The notes: generated by a model from the letters alone, not told the origin. DNA of 48,626 nucleotides from an uncultured Porphyromonadaceae bacterium (GCA_947573485.1 CANPGB010000024.1:1-48626), one strand, 5' to 3'. Numbered from the stretch's first letter, positions 19,536-28,620 are shown. Made by a program: numbers and translations.

Positions 19536-20444
19536 ATGCTTAAACAATTACTCATGGCAGGTGCCGTCCTGGCGCTTGCAGGCTCTCTCCATGCCCAGGA
19601 ACTCGTGAAAAACCTCTACAGCGGCGATGCCGTGGCCGTAACGTGGGAAAACACCCTCACTATCGGTGCCGAGAACTTCGAGGACGTAAACGCCGGTAAC
19701 TATATACAGGTAAACCTCGCCGACGCCACCGACGTTATCGAGTTCAAGGCCGACGGCGCATGGCTGCCCGGCTCTATCCTCAGCAACATCGCAGGCAAGA
19801 GCGAAGCCAAACTTTACCTCACCGAAGCCGGAGTGCAGAGCCTGCGCAGCTACGGACTCGAACTCTGCGGAGCCTCCTTTACCGTGACCTCGGTGGAGGT
19901 TTACAACGACGGCTTTGCAATGCCCGAGGGAGCAATCTGGGGCGGCTATTTCTGGGTTGACAACTGGAACACCATGGATCTCTACAAGACTGCGTTCGAC
20001 AACTACGACAACCAGCGCTACCTCGAAATCTACCTCAGCGACGACAACGGAGACAACACCTCATATGTGATGAACGTGATGACGGCTTTCGACAATCCTG
20101 CCGCCGTGTGGGGCGACGCCTCCAAGAATCTCGTGCGCGAGAGCAAGCGCGCCATTGTCGACCTCGAGAACATCGACGTAAAGGCAGCCCTGGCCGATGT
20201 CAATGCCCTGCTCATCCAGAGCAATCCTGAGGGCGGGAATTCCTACAACATCACCGCCGTAGCCCTCACCGGCAAGAAAACATCGACCTCGGCAGCCGCA
20301 CTCGAGACAGCCGAAGATACGCTTGTCGACGTCTATAACCTGCAGGGTATGGCAGTGCGCCGTGGCGTGACAGCCTCTGAGGCCGTCGCCGGCCTTCCTG
20401 CCGGTATCTACATTGCCGGTGGCCGCAAATTTGTGGTACGCTGA
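19536..20444 (+). CDS. Exported PUL protein with two tandem carbohydrate-binding-like domains
   Basis: A 302-residue protein with a signal peptide (MLKQLLMAGAVLALAGSLHA, cleavage near residue 20) and no lipobox. Two related beta-domains follow. Domain 1 (about 22-126) runs from LYSGDAVAVTWENTLTI to ASFTVTSVEVYND; domain 2 (about 133-247) runs from IWGGYFWVDNWNTMDLYKTA to NSYNITAVALTGKK. Each ends in a strand of the form (I/V)TxVxL/V, and the pattern resembles beta-sandwich sugar-binding repeats on exported Bacteroidales proteins. The C-terminal tail (about 265-302: VDVYNLQGMAVRR, AGIYIAGGRKFVVR) is the short sorting-like tail also seen on the CotH protein. No catalytic motif is visible. As the last gene of the PUL it may bind fructan, which is inference. 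Confidence 0.65.
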   Translation: MLKQLLMAGAVLALAGSLHAQELVKNLYSGDAVAVTWENTLTIGAENFEDVNAGNYIQVNLADATDVIEFKADGAWLPGSILSNIAGKSEAKLYLTEAGVQSLRSYGLELCGASFTVTSVEVYNDGFAMPEGAIWGGYFWVDNWNTMDLYKTAFDNYDNQRYLEIYLSDDNGDNTSYVMNVMTAFDNPAAVWGDASKNLVRESKRAIVDLENIDVKAALADVNALLIQSNPEGGNSYNITAVALTGKKTSTSAAALETAEDTLVDVYNLQGMAVRRGVTASEAVAGLPAGIYIAGGRKFVVR

Positions 20445-20464
20445 AAACACCCGATAGAAACTTA

Positions 20465-20499
20465 CAGCCCGGCGAGAGAGCTTTTCTCACACCGGGCTG
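20465..20499 (+). terminator. Hairpin terminator at the end of the PUL
   Basis: CAGCCCGG (20465-20472) / CCGGGCTG (20492-20499) with an inner GAGAG/CTC extension, 20 bp after the last PUL gene. The trailing sequence is AT-rich but not a clean T-run. Confidence 0.6.
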
Positions 20500-20537
20500 C
20501 GTTATATAAAAAAGGAATAGCTCTCTCAGTGGGTCAC

Positions 20538-20566
20538 TTATCAACATCGGGGGCTTGTTATCAACA
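20538..20566 (+). promoter_or_regulatory. Two DnaA-box-like 9-mers upstream of parA
   Basis: TTATCAACA occurs at 20538-20546 and again at 20558-20566 in the same orientation, 20 bp apart. It differs from the DnaA box TTATCCACA at one position. An AT-rich stretch follows. Confidence 0.35.
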
Positions 20567-20577
20567 GGAAAATTATT

Positions 20578-20608
20578 TTCGTGGAACAAAATTTTGGCGT
20601 TTCACGAA
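20578..20608. promoter_or_regulatory. Inverted repeat around the parA -33 element
   Basis: TTCGTGGAAC (20578-20587) and GTTTCACGAA (20599-20608) are reverse complements except at one base. They resemble the two halves of the ParB site parS (TGTTTCAC and GTGAAACA) but in outward order. The -33 TTTG of the parA promoter lies between them. Binding by ParB or another regulator is a guess. Confidence 0.35.
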
Positions 20609-20623
20609 TTATTCGTTACTTTG
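20593..20623 (+). promoter_or_regulatory. Promoter of the parA operon
   Basis: TTTG at 20593-20596, 19-bp spacer, TTACTTTG at 20616-20623 (one mismatch to TAnnTTTG), 29 bp before the parA start. Confidence 0.65.
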
Positions 20624-20652
20624 CGCACTAATCTCTCACATAACCGATTGAA

Positions 20653-21438
20653 ATGGGTAAGATAATCGCAATAGCTAACCAGAAAGGGGGCGTCGGCAAG
20701 ACTACCACCACAATCAACCTTGCTGCCTCGCTTGCGGCTGAGGGCAAGAAAGTGCTGATAATCGACGCCGACCCGCAGGCCAACGCCACCTCGGGTTACG
20801 GGATAGAGCCCCGGAGCATGACATCGTCGATTTACGAATGTATGGTCGACAGCTATCCTCTTGCCGGAGCCGAGGTGCCCACATGCATGGACGGGCTCTA
20901 CCTAATAGGGTCGCGCATCGACCTTGCCGGAGCAGAAATAGAGCTCATCAGCAAGCCCGACCGCGAGAAAGTGCTGCTCAAGCTGCTTGCTCCTGTAAAA
21001 GACAGCTATGATTTCATAATCATAGACTGCTCGCCCTCTTTAGGTCTCATTACCGTCAACGCCCTTACGGCAGCCGACTCGGTGATAATCCCTGTACAGG
21101 CCGAGTATTTTGCCCTCGAAGGCATCAGCAAGCTGCTCAACACCATACGCATAATAAAATCGCGCCTTAACCCGCAGCTCGAAATCGAAGGCTTCCTGCT
21201 TACGATGTACGACGCGCGCCTTCGCCTTGCCAACCAGATTTACGAGGAGCTCAAGGGGCATTTTGCCGAAATGGTGTTCGACACGGTGATACCGCGCAAC
21301 ATACGCCTCAGCGAGGCTCCGAGCCACGGGCTGCCCGCCCTGCTCTACGATGCCGAAAGCCGCGGAGCCACCAGTCATGTGCTTCTCGCAAAAGAACTTA
21401 TTGCCAAAAACTCGCGCCGCAAGCGCCAGGCAAGCTAA
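20653..21438 (+). CDS. parA: Chromosome-partitioning ATPase ParA (Soj)
   Basis: A 261-residue cytoplasmic ATPase that forms a nucleotide-dependent gradient on the nucleoid and moves ParB-parS complexes. The deviant Walker A motif KGGVGKTT (11-18) with its signature lysine is followed by [15 protein letters not shown] (switch I region) and IIDCSPSLG (switch II), then [15 protein letters not shown]. The length and lack of an N-terminal HTH domain fit the chromosomal Soj type, not the long plasmid ParA. It is followed after 16 bp by parB. The operon carries the organism's chromosome-segregation module, often close to the replication origin in bacteria. Confidence 0.96.
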   Translation: MGKIIAIANQKGGVGKTTTTINLAASLAAEGKKVLIIDADPQANATSGYGIEPRSMTSSIYECMVDSYPLAGAEVPTCMDGLYLIGSRIDLAGAEIELISKPDREKVLLKLLAPVKDSYDFIIIDCSPSLGLITVNALTAADSVIIPVQAEYFALEGISKLLNTIRIIKSRLNPQLEIEGFLLTMYDARLRLANQIYEELKGHFAEMVFDTVIPRNIRLSEAPSHGLPALLYDAESRGATSHVLLAKELIAKNSRRKRQAS

Positions 21439-21454
21439 CACATAAAACTATAAA

Positions 21455-22339
21455 ATGGCTTTGAAACGCAGTGCCCTCGGACGTGGGCTCGACTCCCTGA
21501 TTTCGATGGACGATGTGCCTGCAAGCGGCTCATCGGCAATCAACGACATACCTCTCTCTTCGATAACCCCCAACCCCGACCAGCCTCGCAAGCTTTTCGA
21601 CGATGTGTCGCTCGAGGAGCTGGCGGCCTCGATACGGCAGCTCGGCATCATACAGCCACTGTCGCTGCGCAAGACCGGCCCCGACACCTACCAGATAATA
21701 GCCGGAGAGCGCCGCTACCGCGCTGCCCTCATGGCAGGCCTGGGCTCGGTGCCGGCCTACATACGCACGGCCAACGACGCCGAGCTCACGGAAATGGCTC
21801 TCATAGAGAACATACAGCGCGAGGACCTCAACGCTATAGAAATCGCCCTCACATTCCGCAAGCTCATCGAGCAGTATAACCTCACGCAGGAGCGGCTTAG
21901 CGAGCGCATAGGCAAGAAGCGCGCGACTATAGCCAACTTCCTGCGCCTGCTCAAACTGCCCGCCGAGGTTCAGTTGGGTCTGCGTGACAAGCGTGTCGAT
22001 ATGGGTCATGCGCGAGCCCTCCTCACCATAAGCGACCCCGCGCTGCAGCTGAAGCTCTACAACGAGATTCTGAAGCAGGGGCTCTCTGTGCGCCGCGTGG
22101 AGGAACTTGCCAAGCTCTATGAGAACGGCGCCGCCAAGGAAGCTCCCAAGGCGCGCAATAAAATGGATGCGGGCGACTTTGATGTGCTCAAGAAACACCT
22201 CTCGGCCACTTTCCGCACCCCCGTGCAGTTTGCCTGCGACAAGCAGGGCCGCGGCCGCATTACTTTCCCGTTCAAGAACGAAGATGAGCTCGAGCGGCTG
22301 ATAACACTCTTCGACTCACTCAAACACCAAGATGACTGA
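21455..22339 (+). CDS. parB: Chromosome-partitioning protein ParB (Spo0J)
   Basis: A 294-residue DNA-binding CTPase that loads at parS and spreads. The N-terminal ParB/Srx fold contains NPDQPRKLFDD, ELAASIRQLGIIQPL and the CTP-binding GERRYRAA motif (84-91), followed by ENIQREDLN (118-126). The central HTH contains LSERIGKKRATIANFLRLL and MGHARALL. The C-terminal dimerisation part is short (RITFPFKNEDELERLITLFD). No canonical full parS site was found by eye in the window. Its last 8 bp overlap the start of the next gene. Confidence 0.96.
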   Translation: MALKRSALGRGLDSLISMDDVPASGSSAINDIPLSSITPNPDQPRKLFDDVSLEELAASIRQLGIIQPLSLRKTGPDTYQIIAGERRYRAALMAGLGSVPAYIRTANDAELTEMALIENIQREDLNAIEIALTFRKLIEQYNLTQERLSERIGKKRATIANFLRLLKLPAEVQLGLRDKRVDMGHARALLTISDPALQLKLYNEILKQGLSVRRVEELAKLYENGAAKEAPKARNKMDAGDFDVLKKHLSATFRTPVQFACDKQGRGRITFPFKNEDELERLITLFDSLKHQDD

Positions 22340-23096
22340 GGCCCGGGTAGTGATATATAGAATTGTGAGGCCGCTGTGCGTGGCTCTCGCCCTTGCGGGA
22401 GCGTGCCTGTGCCATGCCCAGAGCAAACACCTGCCGGTGAAGCAGCACCGCAATACCACCGACACCATTGCCGCCGCGCCCGACAGCGTTCGCGTTGTGC
22501 TCGGAGAGGCTGAGCTTACCGGCGAGATAGTGCCCGGCGACGAGGGGGTTGCCGAAACGCCAGCAATCTCGGAGTTCGACCGCTGGGAGGAGCGCGAAAT
22601 GGTGTTCAACCCCGACCCCACGCGTGCCGTGTGGATGTCGGCTCTTTTCCCGGGGCTCGGTCAGCTCTACAACCGCCGCTACTGGAAACTGCCTATAGTG
22701 ATAGGCGCGTACATGGGGCTCGGTTATGCAACGTCGTGGAACAACGGCATGCTCAACGACTACACCAAGGCGTACCGCGACATTATGGACTCCGACCCCT
22801 CGACGAACTCATACATGAATTTCTTCCCGCCCAACACTCAGGAAAGCGACCTCGACCGCACGTGGCTTACCAACGTGCTTCAGTCACGCAAGAACTTCTA
22901 CCGCCGCAACCGCGACCTTTGCATCATAGCCATGGTCGGGGTTTATCTTGTGGCTATGGTCGATGCCTATGTCGATGCCTCTCTCTCGCACTTCGATATC
23001 TCGCCCGAACTCTCGATGGACGTGGCGCCCGTGCTTTTCCAGGAAACGCGCGGGCTTAAACCTGCCGTGGGTTTATGTTGGGCACTAAACTTCTGA
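22332..23096 (+). CDS. DUF5683 family membrane protein
   Basis: A 254-residue protein beginning inside the end of parB (8-nt overlap), so probably translationally coupled. It has an N-terminal signal or membrane segment (VVIYRIVRPLCVALALAGACLC), a polar linker, then the family core RAVWMSALFPGLGQLYNRRYWKLPIVIGAYMGLG. A tandem of polar and hydrophobic segments ends in NRDLCIIAMVGVYLVAMVDAYVDASL. DUF5683 proteins are regularly found next to parAB in Bacteroidota; their function is unknown. Two or three membrane segments suggest an envelope location. Confidence 0.82.
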   Translation: MTEARVVIYRIVRPLCVALALAGACLCHAQSKHLPVKQHRNTTDTIAAAPDSVRVVLGEAELTGEIVPGDEGVAETPAISEFDRWEEREMVFNPDPTRAVWMSALFPGLGQLYNRRYWKLPIVIGAYMGLGYATSWNNGMLNDYTKAYRDIMDSDPSTNSYMNFFPPNTQESDLDRTWLTNVLQSRKNFYRRNRDLCIIAMVGVYLVAMVDAYVDASLSHFDISPELSMDVAPVLFQETRGLKPAVGLCWALNF

Positions 23097-23123
23097 AAAT
23101 CAACGACGATTATACTATAAACC

Positions 23124-24851
23124 ATGACTATAATACGCAAACTTCTTGCAGGGGCCTTTGCCGTCGCCCTGGCCTTTCCGGCCGAAGCACAGCAGTCGGT
23201 GCTCTCGGTATCCGACAGTTCAATGGACCCCACTGTAGTAATGCCTCAGAGCTTCGAGACCGACACCCGCAAAATGCTCGAGGACTGGTATTTGCAGAAC
23301 TATATAGTACTCGACTATGAGGCCGATAAACGCGACTCGCAGGACTTCTCGGACGAGGTATTGCTCGAGCGCCTGGCGGCTCTGCCCACCGAGATAGAGA
23401 TGCCTCTTAACTCGGTGGTGAAGAACATGATACAGTTCTACGCCAACCGCAAGAAACAGCTTGTAGAGAACATGCTCGGTCTGAGCATATATTACATGCC
23501 GATTTTTGAGGAAGCCCTTGAGCGCCACGGACTCCCGCACGAGCTCAAATATCTGCCCGTGATAGAATCAGCCCTCGTGCCTACCGCCACCTCGCGCGTG
23601 GGAGCGGGCGGCCTGTGGCAGTTCATGCCCGCCACCGCCAAGGGGCTCGGTCTGGAGGTTAACACCATAATCGACCAGCGCCGCGACCCTTACCTCTCGT
23701 CGGACGCCGGAGCCCGCTACCTCAAGCAGCTCTACAACACATATAACGACTGGTCGCTTGCCATTGCCGCCTACAACTGCGGCCCGGGCAACGTGAACAA
23801 GGCTCTGCGCCGTGCCGGAGAGGGCAAACACGACTTCTGGGATATCTATCCTTTCCTTCCCAAGGAGACCCGCGGCTATGTGCCCGCGTTTATCGCCGCC
23901 AACTATATAATGACCTATCATAAAGACCATAACATATCGCCTGCCCTTGCCCGCCGCCCAATAGTGACCGACACCGTTCATGTGAGTCGCCGCGTGCATT
24001 TCGAGCAGATCTCGCAGGTTATGGACATACCCATGGCCGAGCTACGCGCCCTCAACCCCCAGTTCCGCAAGGACTATATCCCCGGAGACATCCGCCCCTA
24101 CTCGCTCGTGCTTCCGTCGCTTCAGGCCTATGCCTATGTTGCGAGCGAGGACTCCATAGTCAACCACAACGCAAGCGCCTATGCCCGCCGAGGTATAGTA
24201 GAGCCTGCGTCGGGTGCCACCGTAGGCCGCGACTCACGAGGCGAGTACTACGACGAAGAGACTACCGTATACCACAAGGTACGCAAGGGCGAGACGCTTG
24301 CGAAAATCGCTGCTAAATACGGTGTTACGGTTCGCGCCATACGCAAGCAGAACAAGGTTGGTAAGACTGTGAAGGCCGGCCGCACCCTGAAAATCACCAC
24401 CGTACAGCGCCGCTACAAGCCTCAGCCCGAGCCTGTGAAAGAGCCCGAAACCATTGAAAACAACGTGATTGCGCCTGCCGACAGCACTGCCGCGCCCGTG
24501 CTCACCGACAGCATAGCAGCCCCGACAGCACCCGCCGACAGCACCGCAACCGTGAGCGATGGTGTGGCCGCCGCCTTTGCCGTGCATGAGGCCGAGCAGG
24601 AAGTTGAAGAACAGAGCGCTCCCGAGCCCGAAGTCAAACAGGAAACGCGCAAGGCCGCCCCGGCAAAGGAGAAAGCCGCCAAGAAGGCAACGACACAGGC
24701 CAAGCCCAAATACCACACCGTGCGTCGCGGCGAGAATCTCTCCAAGATAGCCAAGCGCTATGGCGTTACGGTGCAGGCCATTAAGAAAGCCAACAATTTT
24801 GCAGGCGACAACATCCAGGCCGGCCAGAAAATAAAAATACCCGTAAAATAA
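23124..24851 (+). CDS. Membrane-bound-type lytic transglycosylase with two LysM domains (MltD-like)
   Basis: A 575-residue exported enzyme; signal peptide cleaved near EAQ (residue 22). The SLT domain spans about 135-250: catalytic E148 in [28 protein letters not shown] (160-172) and [16 protein letters not shown]. It cleaves peptidoglycan glycan strands to anhydro products. The first LysM is at about 375-420 ([18 protein letters not shown]). A low-complexity Pro/Glu/Ala linker (about 430-530) leads to the second at about 530-575 ([18 protein letters not shown]), which ends the protein. The LysM modules tether it to the wall. Its place after parAB and DUF5683 suggests a link between segregation and wall growth, but that is inference from gene order. 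Confidence 0.93.
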   Translation: MTIIRKLLAGAFAVALAFPAEAQQSVLSVSDSSMDPTVVMPQSFETDTRKMLEDWYLQNYIVLDYEADKRDSQDFSDEVLLERLAALPTEIEMPLNSVVKNMIQFYANRKKQLVENMLGLSIYYMPIFEEALERHGLPHELKYLPVIESALVPTATSRVGAGGLWQFMPATAKGLGLEVNTIIDQRRDPYLSSDAGARYLKQLYNTYNDWSLAIAAYNCGPGNVNKALRRAGEGKHDFWDIYPFLPKETRGYVPAFIAANYIMTYHKDHNISPALARRPIVTDTVHVSRRVHFEQISQVMDIPMAELRALNPQFRKDYIPGDIRPYSLVLPSLQAYAYVASEDSIVNHNASAYARRGIVEPASGATVGRDSRGEYYDEETTVYHKVRKGETLAKIAAKYGVTVRAIRKQNKVGKTVKAGRTLKITTVQRRYKPQPEPVKEPETIENNVIAPADSTAAPVLTDSIAAPTAPADSTATVSDGVAAAFAVHEAEQEVEEQSAPEPEVKQETRKAAPAKEKAAKKATTQAKPKYHTVRRGENLSKIAKRYGVTVQAIKKANNFAGDNIQAGQKIKIPVK

Positions 24852-24867
24852 ATACCTATAAACCAAC

Positions 24868-26859
24868 ATGAAATCAGAGAAACTGCCTAAGGACATTCCG
24901 GCAGCTGACGTCGACCCTATCGACCTCCCGGAGAACGCCTTTGTGGAGCTTGGCGAAGACGAGGAGTACCGCCCGGTGATGCACCCGGCGCGGAAGTACG
25001 CCGAGGTAACGCCCTACTCCGTGATTACCGGTCTTGTGCTGTGCATAATATTCAGTGCGGCAGCCGCTTACCTTGGCCTTAAAGTAGGTCAGGTGTTTGA
25101 AGCCGCCATCCCCATTGCCATTATCGCCGTTGGCCTTTCGGGCTGGCTCAAGAAGAAAGACCCGCTCGGGCAGAACGTTATCATACAGTCGATAGGCGCC
25201 TGCTCGGGCGTTATCGTGGCCGGTACAATTTTCACCCTTCCGGCACTCTACATCCTTCAGTCGTCGCACCCCGAGATAACGGTGAACTTCCTTGAGGTAT
25301 TCCTGAGCTCGCTCTTCGGCGGTGTGTTAGGTATACTCTTCTTCATACCTTTCCGCAAGTACTTCGTGAAGGATATGCACGGCAAATACCCCTTCCCCGA
25401 GGCTACCGCCACCACACAGGTGCTTATCAGCGGCCAGAGCGCCAAGGCATCGGAGGCCGAGGGCGGCTCGCAGGCAAAACTGCTTGTTGCGGCCTCGCTC
25501 ATCGGCGGTCTCTACGACTATATCGTTGCCACCTTCGGGTGGTGGACCGAGGTAGTGACAACCACGGCATACTCGTGGGGCCAGGCTCTTGCCGACAAGA
25601 CCAAGTTTGTGTTCTCGTGCAACACCGGCGCAGCCGTGCTCGGTCTCGGTTACATCGTTGGCCTGAAATATGCCTTCGTTATATTTGCCGGTTCGATTTT
25701 CGTATGGTGGTTCATCATACCTCTTATGGGCGCTTACGGCTCGCCTGAGATAGCGTCGATGAGCGCTGCACAGATTTTTGCCGACTATGCGCGCATGATA
25801 GGTATAGGCGGCATCGCCATGGCCGGTATCATAGGCATTGTGAAGTCGCGCGGCATCATCGGTCAGGCCGTAGGTCTTGCCGCCCGCGAGCTCAAAGGAG
25901 CCCAGGCACAGGGTAGCACCCCGCGCTGGCAGACCGACATCTCGATGAAGCACATAGCCTATTTCAGCGGCATAGCCCTCATCGGTGTGCTACTCTTCTT
26001 CTGGTTCGGCGTCATACACGTGTTCTGGCAGGCTCTCGTTGCATGGATAGTGGTGACTATCATCGCTTTCCTCTTCACCACCGTAGCAGCCAACGCCATA
26101 GCCATTGTGGGCAGCAACCCCGTGAGCGGCATGACCCTCATGACCCTTATCATAGCCTCAGGCGTGTTTGTGGCAATCGGCCTCAACGGCACTTCGGGCA
26201 TAGTTGCCGCCATGGTTCTTGGCGGCGTAGTGTGCACGGCGCTCTCCATGGCCGGCGGCTTCGTTACCGACCTTAAGATTGGCTACTGGCTTGGCTCGAC
26301 ACCCAAAAAGCAGGAGACATGGAAGTTCCTGGGCACCCTGGTGTCGGCAGCTACCGTAGGCGGTGTAATGCTCATGCTCAACAAGGTGTACGGCTTCACC
26401 GGCCCTGATGCCATGGCCGCACCGCAGGCCAACGCCATGGCCAAGGTTATAGAGCCCATGATGATGGGCGGCGCCACCCCTTGGACACTTTATATAATAG
26501 GAGCTATCCTTGCCCTTATACTCAACTGGTTAGGCGTACCGGCACTTGCTTTCTGCCTTGGTATGTTCCTGCCCCTGCACCTGAATACGCCTATGCTTGT
26601 GGGCGGTCTTGTAAACCACTTCGTAAGCCACAGCTCGCGTAACCCCGAGGTATGCCGTGCACGCACCGACCGCGGTACCCTTATCTCGTCGGGCCTCATA
26701 GCAGGCGGCGCCCTCTTCGGCGTCTTTGCCGCAATCACCATTTTCTGCGGGGTGAAAGTGCCTTCTAACGGCGGCGAGTTCGTGCCCCAGATTCTTGGCC
26801 TCGTAGCTTACGCAGCCCTTATCGGATACCTCTACTTTGCATCGCGCAAAGCCAAATAA
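24868..26859 (+). CDS. Oligopeptide transporter, OPT family
   Basis: A 663-residue inner-membrane protein with some 14-16 hydrophobic segments. A soluble acidic N-terminus (1-45) precedes VITGLVLCIIFSAAAAYLGL. Typical OPT features follow: LGLKVGQVFEAAIPIAIIAVG, QSIGACSGVIVAGTIFTLPA and the long loop GKYPFPEATATTQVLISGQ, plus a late LGVPALAFCLGMFLPLHLNTPMLVGGL segment. OPT members carry oligopeptides or metal chelates driven by the proton gradient; the substrate is not predictable here. It starts 16 bp after the transglycosylase and its 3' end overlaps the MATE gene. Confidence 0.9.
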   Translation: MKSEKLPKDIPAADVDPIDLPENAFVELGEDEEYRPVMHPARKYAEVTPYSVITGLVLCIIFSAAAAYLGLKVGQVFEAAIPIAIIAVGLSGWLKKKDPLGQNVIIQSIGACSGVIVAGTIFTLPALYILQSSHPEITVNFLEVFLSSLFGGVLGILFFIPFRKYFVKDMHGKYPFPEATATTQVLISGQSAKASEAEGGSQAKLLVAASLIGGLYDYIVATFGWWTEVVTTTAYSWGQALADKTKFVFSCNTGAAVLGLGYIVGLKYAFVIFAGSIFVWWFIIPLMGAYGSPEIASMSAAQIFADYARMIGIGGIAMAGIIGIVKSRGIIGQAVGLAARELKGAQAQGSTPRWQTDISMKHIAYFSGIALIGVLLFFWFGVIHVFWQALVAWIVVTIIAFLFTTVAANAIAIVGSNPVSGMTLMTLIIASGVFVAIGLNGTSGIVAAMVLGGVVCTALSMAGGFVTDLKIGYWLGSTPKKQETWKFLGTLVSAATVGGVMLMLNKVYGFTGPDAMAAPQANAMAKVIEPMMMGGATPWTLYIIGAILALILNWLGVPALAFCLGMFLPLHLNTPMLVGGLVNHFVSHSSRNPEVCRARTDRGTLISSGLIAGGALFGVFAAITIFCGVKVPSNGGEFVPQILGLVAYAALIGYLYFASRKAK

Positions 26860-28150
26860 TCACCGGCGGGAGATTCTCGCCATAGCATTGCCGGCGATAG
26901 TGTCGAATCTCACTACGCCCTTGCTCAGTCTCGTCGATGTGGCCGTCACCGGCCACATCGGCGCTCCTGTTTATATAGCAGCGATAGCCGTGGGGGGAAC
27001 GATGTTCAATATGCTCTACTGGCTGTTCAACTTCCTGCGCATGGGCACGAGCGGCCTCACGGCGCAGGCCTACGGGGCGAGGTCGGAGCGGCGATGCGCA
27101 GTGACACTCTGGCGCGCACTTGCCATAGCCCTCGGCCTTGGCATTGCCATGATAGCCCTCGGGAGGCCTATATGCACTCTTGTGCTCGGGTTTATGGATG
27201 CCGACGGGCCGACGGCGGCCTTGGCGGCACGGTACTTCGACATCTGCATATGGGGCGCCCCGGCGGTAATGGCAGGCTACGCCATGGCGGGGTGGTTTGT
27301 GGGTATGCAGAACTCGCGGGCAGCTCTGTGGGTGGCCATTGCCACCAACCTCGTGAATATCTCGGTGAGCCTCGGACTTGTGTTTGGCCTCGGGTGGAAA
27401 ATCGAGGGCGTGGCCACGGGAACAACTGTGGCGCAATGGGCAGGCTCGGCAATGGCTTTTGTGATAGTACTTTGGCGCTTCAAGCCCGAACGTGTGCCAT
27501 TGCGGGAGGTATTCGAGCGCGGTGCCCTGCTCTCTTTTTTCAGGCTCAATGTGGATATTTTTCTGCGCACGTGTTGCCTTGTGGCTGTCACTGTGTGGTT
27601 TACGCACGCCGGAGCGCTCTGCGGTTCCGACATATTAGCGGCCAATGCCTTGCTGCTGCAGCTCTTTATGCTCTTCTCCTTTTTCATGGACGGCTTCGCT
27701 TATGCAGGGGAGGCTCTTGCAGGGAAATATGCGGGGGCTGCAGATGAAAGTCGGCTTGGTAGCCTGGTTCGTGCGCTTATGAAAACGGGCGTAGGCTGCG
27801 CTCTTGTTTTCGCGCTGCTCTACGCCCTTGCCGGTGAGTGGTTTATGGGTATTCTTGCCGAAGACCCTCATGTGGTGTCGGTAGCGCGCAGCTACCTTTG
27901 GTGGGCAGTAGCGCTGCCCTTGTGCGGTTTTGCCGCTTTTGTGTGGGACGGGATTTTTGTGGGGCTCGTTGCGCCCCGCGCCATGCTGCTTGCCCTTGCC
28001 GCCGCCCTTGTGGTGTTTTTCGCGCTCTATTTCGCGCTTCGCCATGCCATGGGCAATTCGGGTTTGTGGCTTGCGTTCAACGCCTATCTGCTCACGCGCG
28101 GCCTTGTAGAGCACATGCTGTGGCGTCGCCGTCAAGGCCTTCGTCGCTGA
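26837..28150 (+). CDS. MATE family efflux transporter (DinF-like)
   Basis: A 437-residue membrane protein with about 12 spans in two homologous halves. The start motif NHRREILAIALPAIVSNLTT, then LLSLVDVAVTGHIG and YWLFNFLRMGTSGLTAQAYG, match MATE proteins of the DinF branch. The only reasonable start is TTG at 26837, which overlaps the OPT stop by 23 bp; no ATG occurs in frame before the first membrane helix, so translation is probably coupled to OPT. Substrates cannot be inferred; the family exports drugs or metabolites using sodium or protons. The 3' end overlaps the convergent hypothetical gene by 59 bp. Confidence 0.88.
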   Translation: MHRAKPNNHRREILAIALPAIVSNLTTPLLSLVDVAVTGHIGAPVYIAAIAVGGTMFNMLYWLFNFLRMGTSGLTAQAYGARSERRCAVTLWRALAIALGLGIAMIALGRPICTLVLGFMDADGPTAALAARYFDICIWGAPAVMAGYAMAGWFVGMQNSRAALWVAIATNLVNISVSLGLVFGLGWKIEGVATGTTVAQWAGSAMAFVIVLWRFKPERVPLREVFERGALLSFFRLNVDIFLRTCCLVAVTVWFTHAGALCGSDILAANALLLQLFMLFSFFMDGFAYAGEALAGKYAGAADESRLGSLVRALMKTGVGCALVFALLYALAGEWFMGILAEDPHVVSVARSYLWWAVALPLCGFAAFVWDGIFVGLVAPRAMLLALAAALVVFFALYFALRHAMGNSGLWLAFNAYLLTRGLVEHMLWRRRQGLRR

Positions 28151-28499
28151 GGCCGGGGTTGTCGAGCGACAGTTCTATGCAGGCGCATAATTCGCTGAAA
28201 GCTTCGTGAAGTGCGCCCTCGCCCCTTGCTGCCGCAGCTGAGAGAGCTATGGCAACCTCAATGTCGCGCCTGAGCCAGAAGCGGCCCGAGGGGAAGGGTT
28301 CGGCGATAAACAACAAATATGCCAGTTCGCTCTTATCATGCAGCTTGACAATGCGTTGGCTGCAGAGGCGCCCGGCCATGCGGGAGCAGAAACTTCGGTA
28401 AGCCGCCCTTACATCGCTTATGCGGGTACCGGGGCTTAACTCACGTGCAATGCGGCGTATGCGGCCAAAGTCGATGGCCACAAGCATTTCATATTCCAT
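28092..28499 (-). CDS. Hypothetical protein, convergent and overlapping the MATE gene
   Basis: A 135-residue cytoplasmic-looking protein (starting MEYEMLVAIDFGRIRRIARE) that I do not recognise. It is alpha-helical by composition, without signal peptide or membrane span; the first ~60 residues are basic and the end acidic (CIELSLDNPGLSDEGLDGD). Support for a real gene: a -7 promoter match (TAACTTTG, minus strand, 28530 to 28523) 24 bp before the start, and about 350 bp of frame outside any other gene. Against: its last 59 bp are antisense to the MATE gene. A shorter start exists at 28487 (MLVAIDF). Confidence 0.6.
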   Translation of the reverse strand: MEYEMLVAIDFGRIRRIARELSPGTRISDVRAAYRSFCSRMAGRLCSQRIVKLHDKSELAYLLFIAEPFPSGRFWLRRDIEVAIALSAAAARGEGALHEAFSELCACIELSLDNPGLSDEGLDGDATACALQGRA

Positions 28500-28522
28500 A
28501 ACTTACGATTGATTTACGGAGG

Positions 28523-28530
28523 CAAAGTTA
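28523..28530 (-). promoter_or_regulatory. Promoter -7 element for the hypothetical gene at 28499
   Basis: On the minus strand TAACTTTG, an exact match to TAnnTTTG. A -33 TTG is not found at the right distance. Confidence 0.4.
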
Positions 28531-28581
28531 AGACGGAGGCAAAAGAAACGGGCCTGAAAAATCCCGAACAAGAAAAATCTA

Positions 28582-28612
28582 TTGGCTGTTTGGCGAATTT
28601 TTAGTAATTTTG
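28582..28612 (+). promoter_or_regulatory. Promoter of the RsmI-like methyltransferase gene
   Basis: TTG at 28582-28584, 20-bp spacer, TAATTTTG at 28605-28612. Only 8 bp separate it from the ATG at 28621, so the leader should be about 0-4 nt. Confidence 0.7.
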
Positions 28613-28620
28613 TAACCGTT

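Noticed and set aside
20538-20608. Chromosomal origin of replication
   Set aside because: Only two near-match DnaA boxes, no cluster and no dnaA/dnaN gene nearby. A regulatory role is equally likely.
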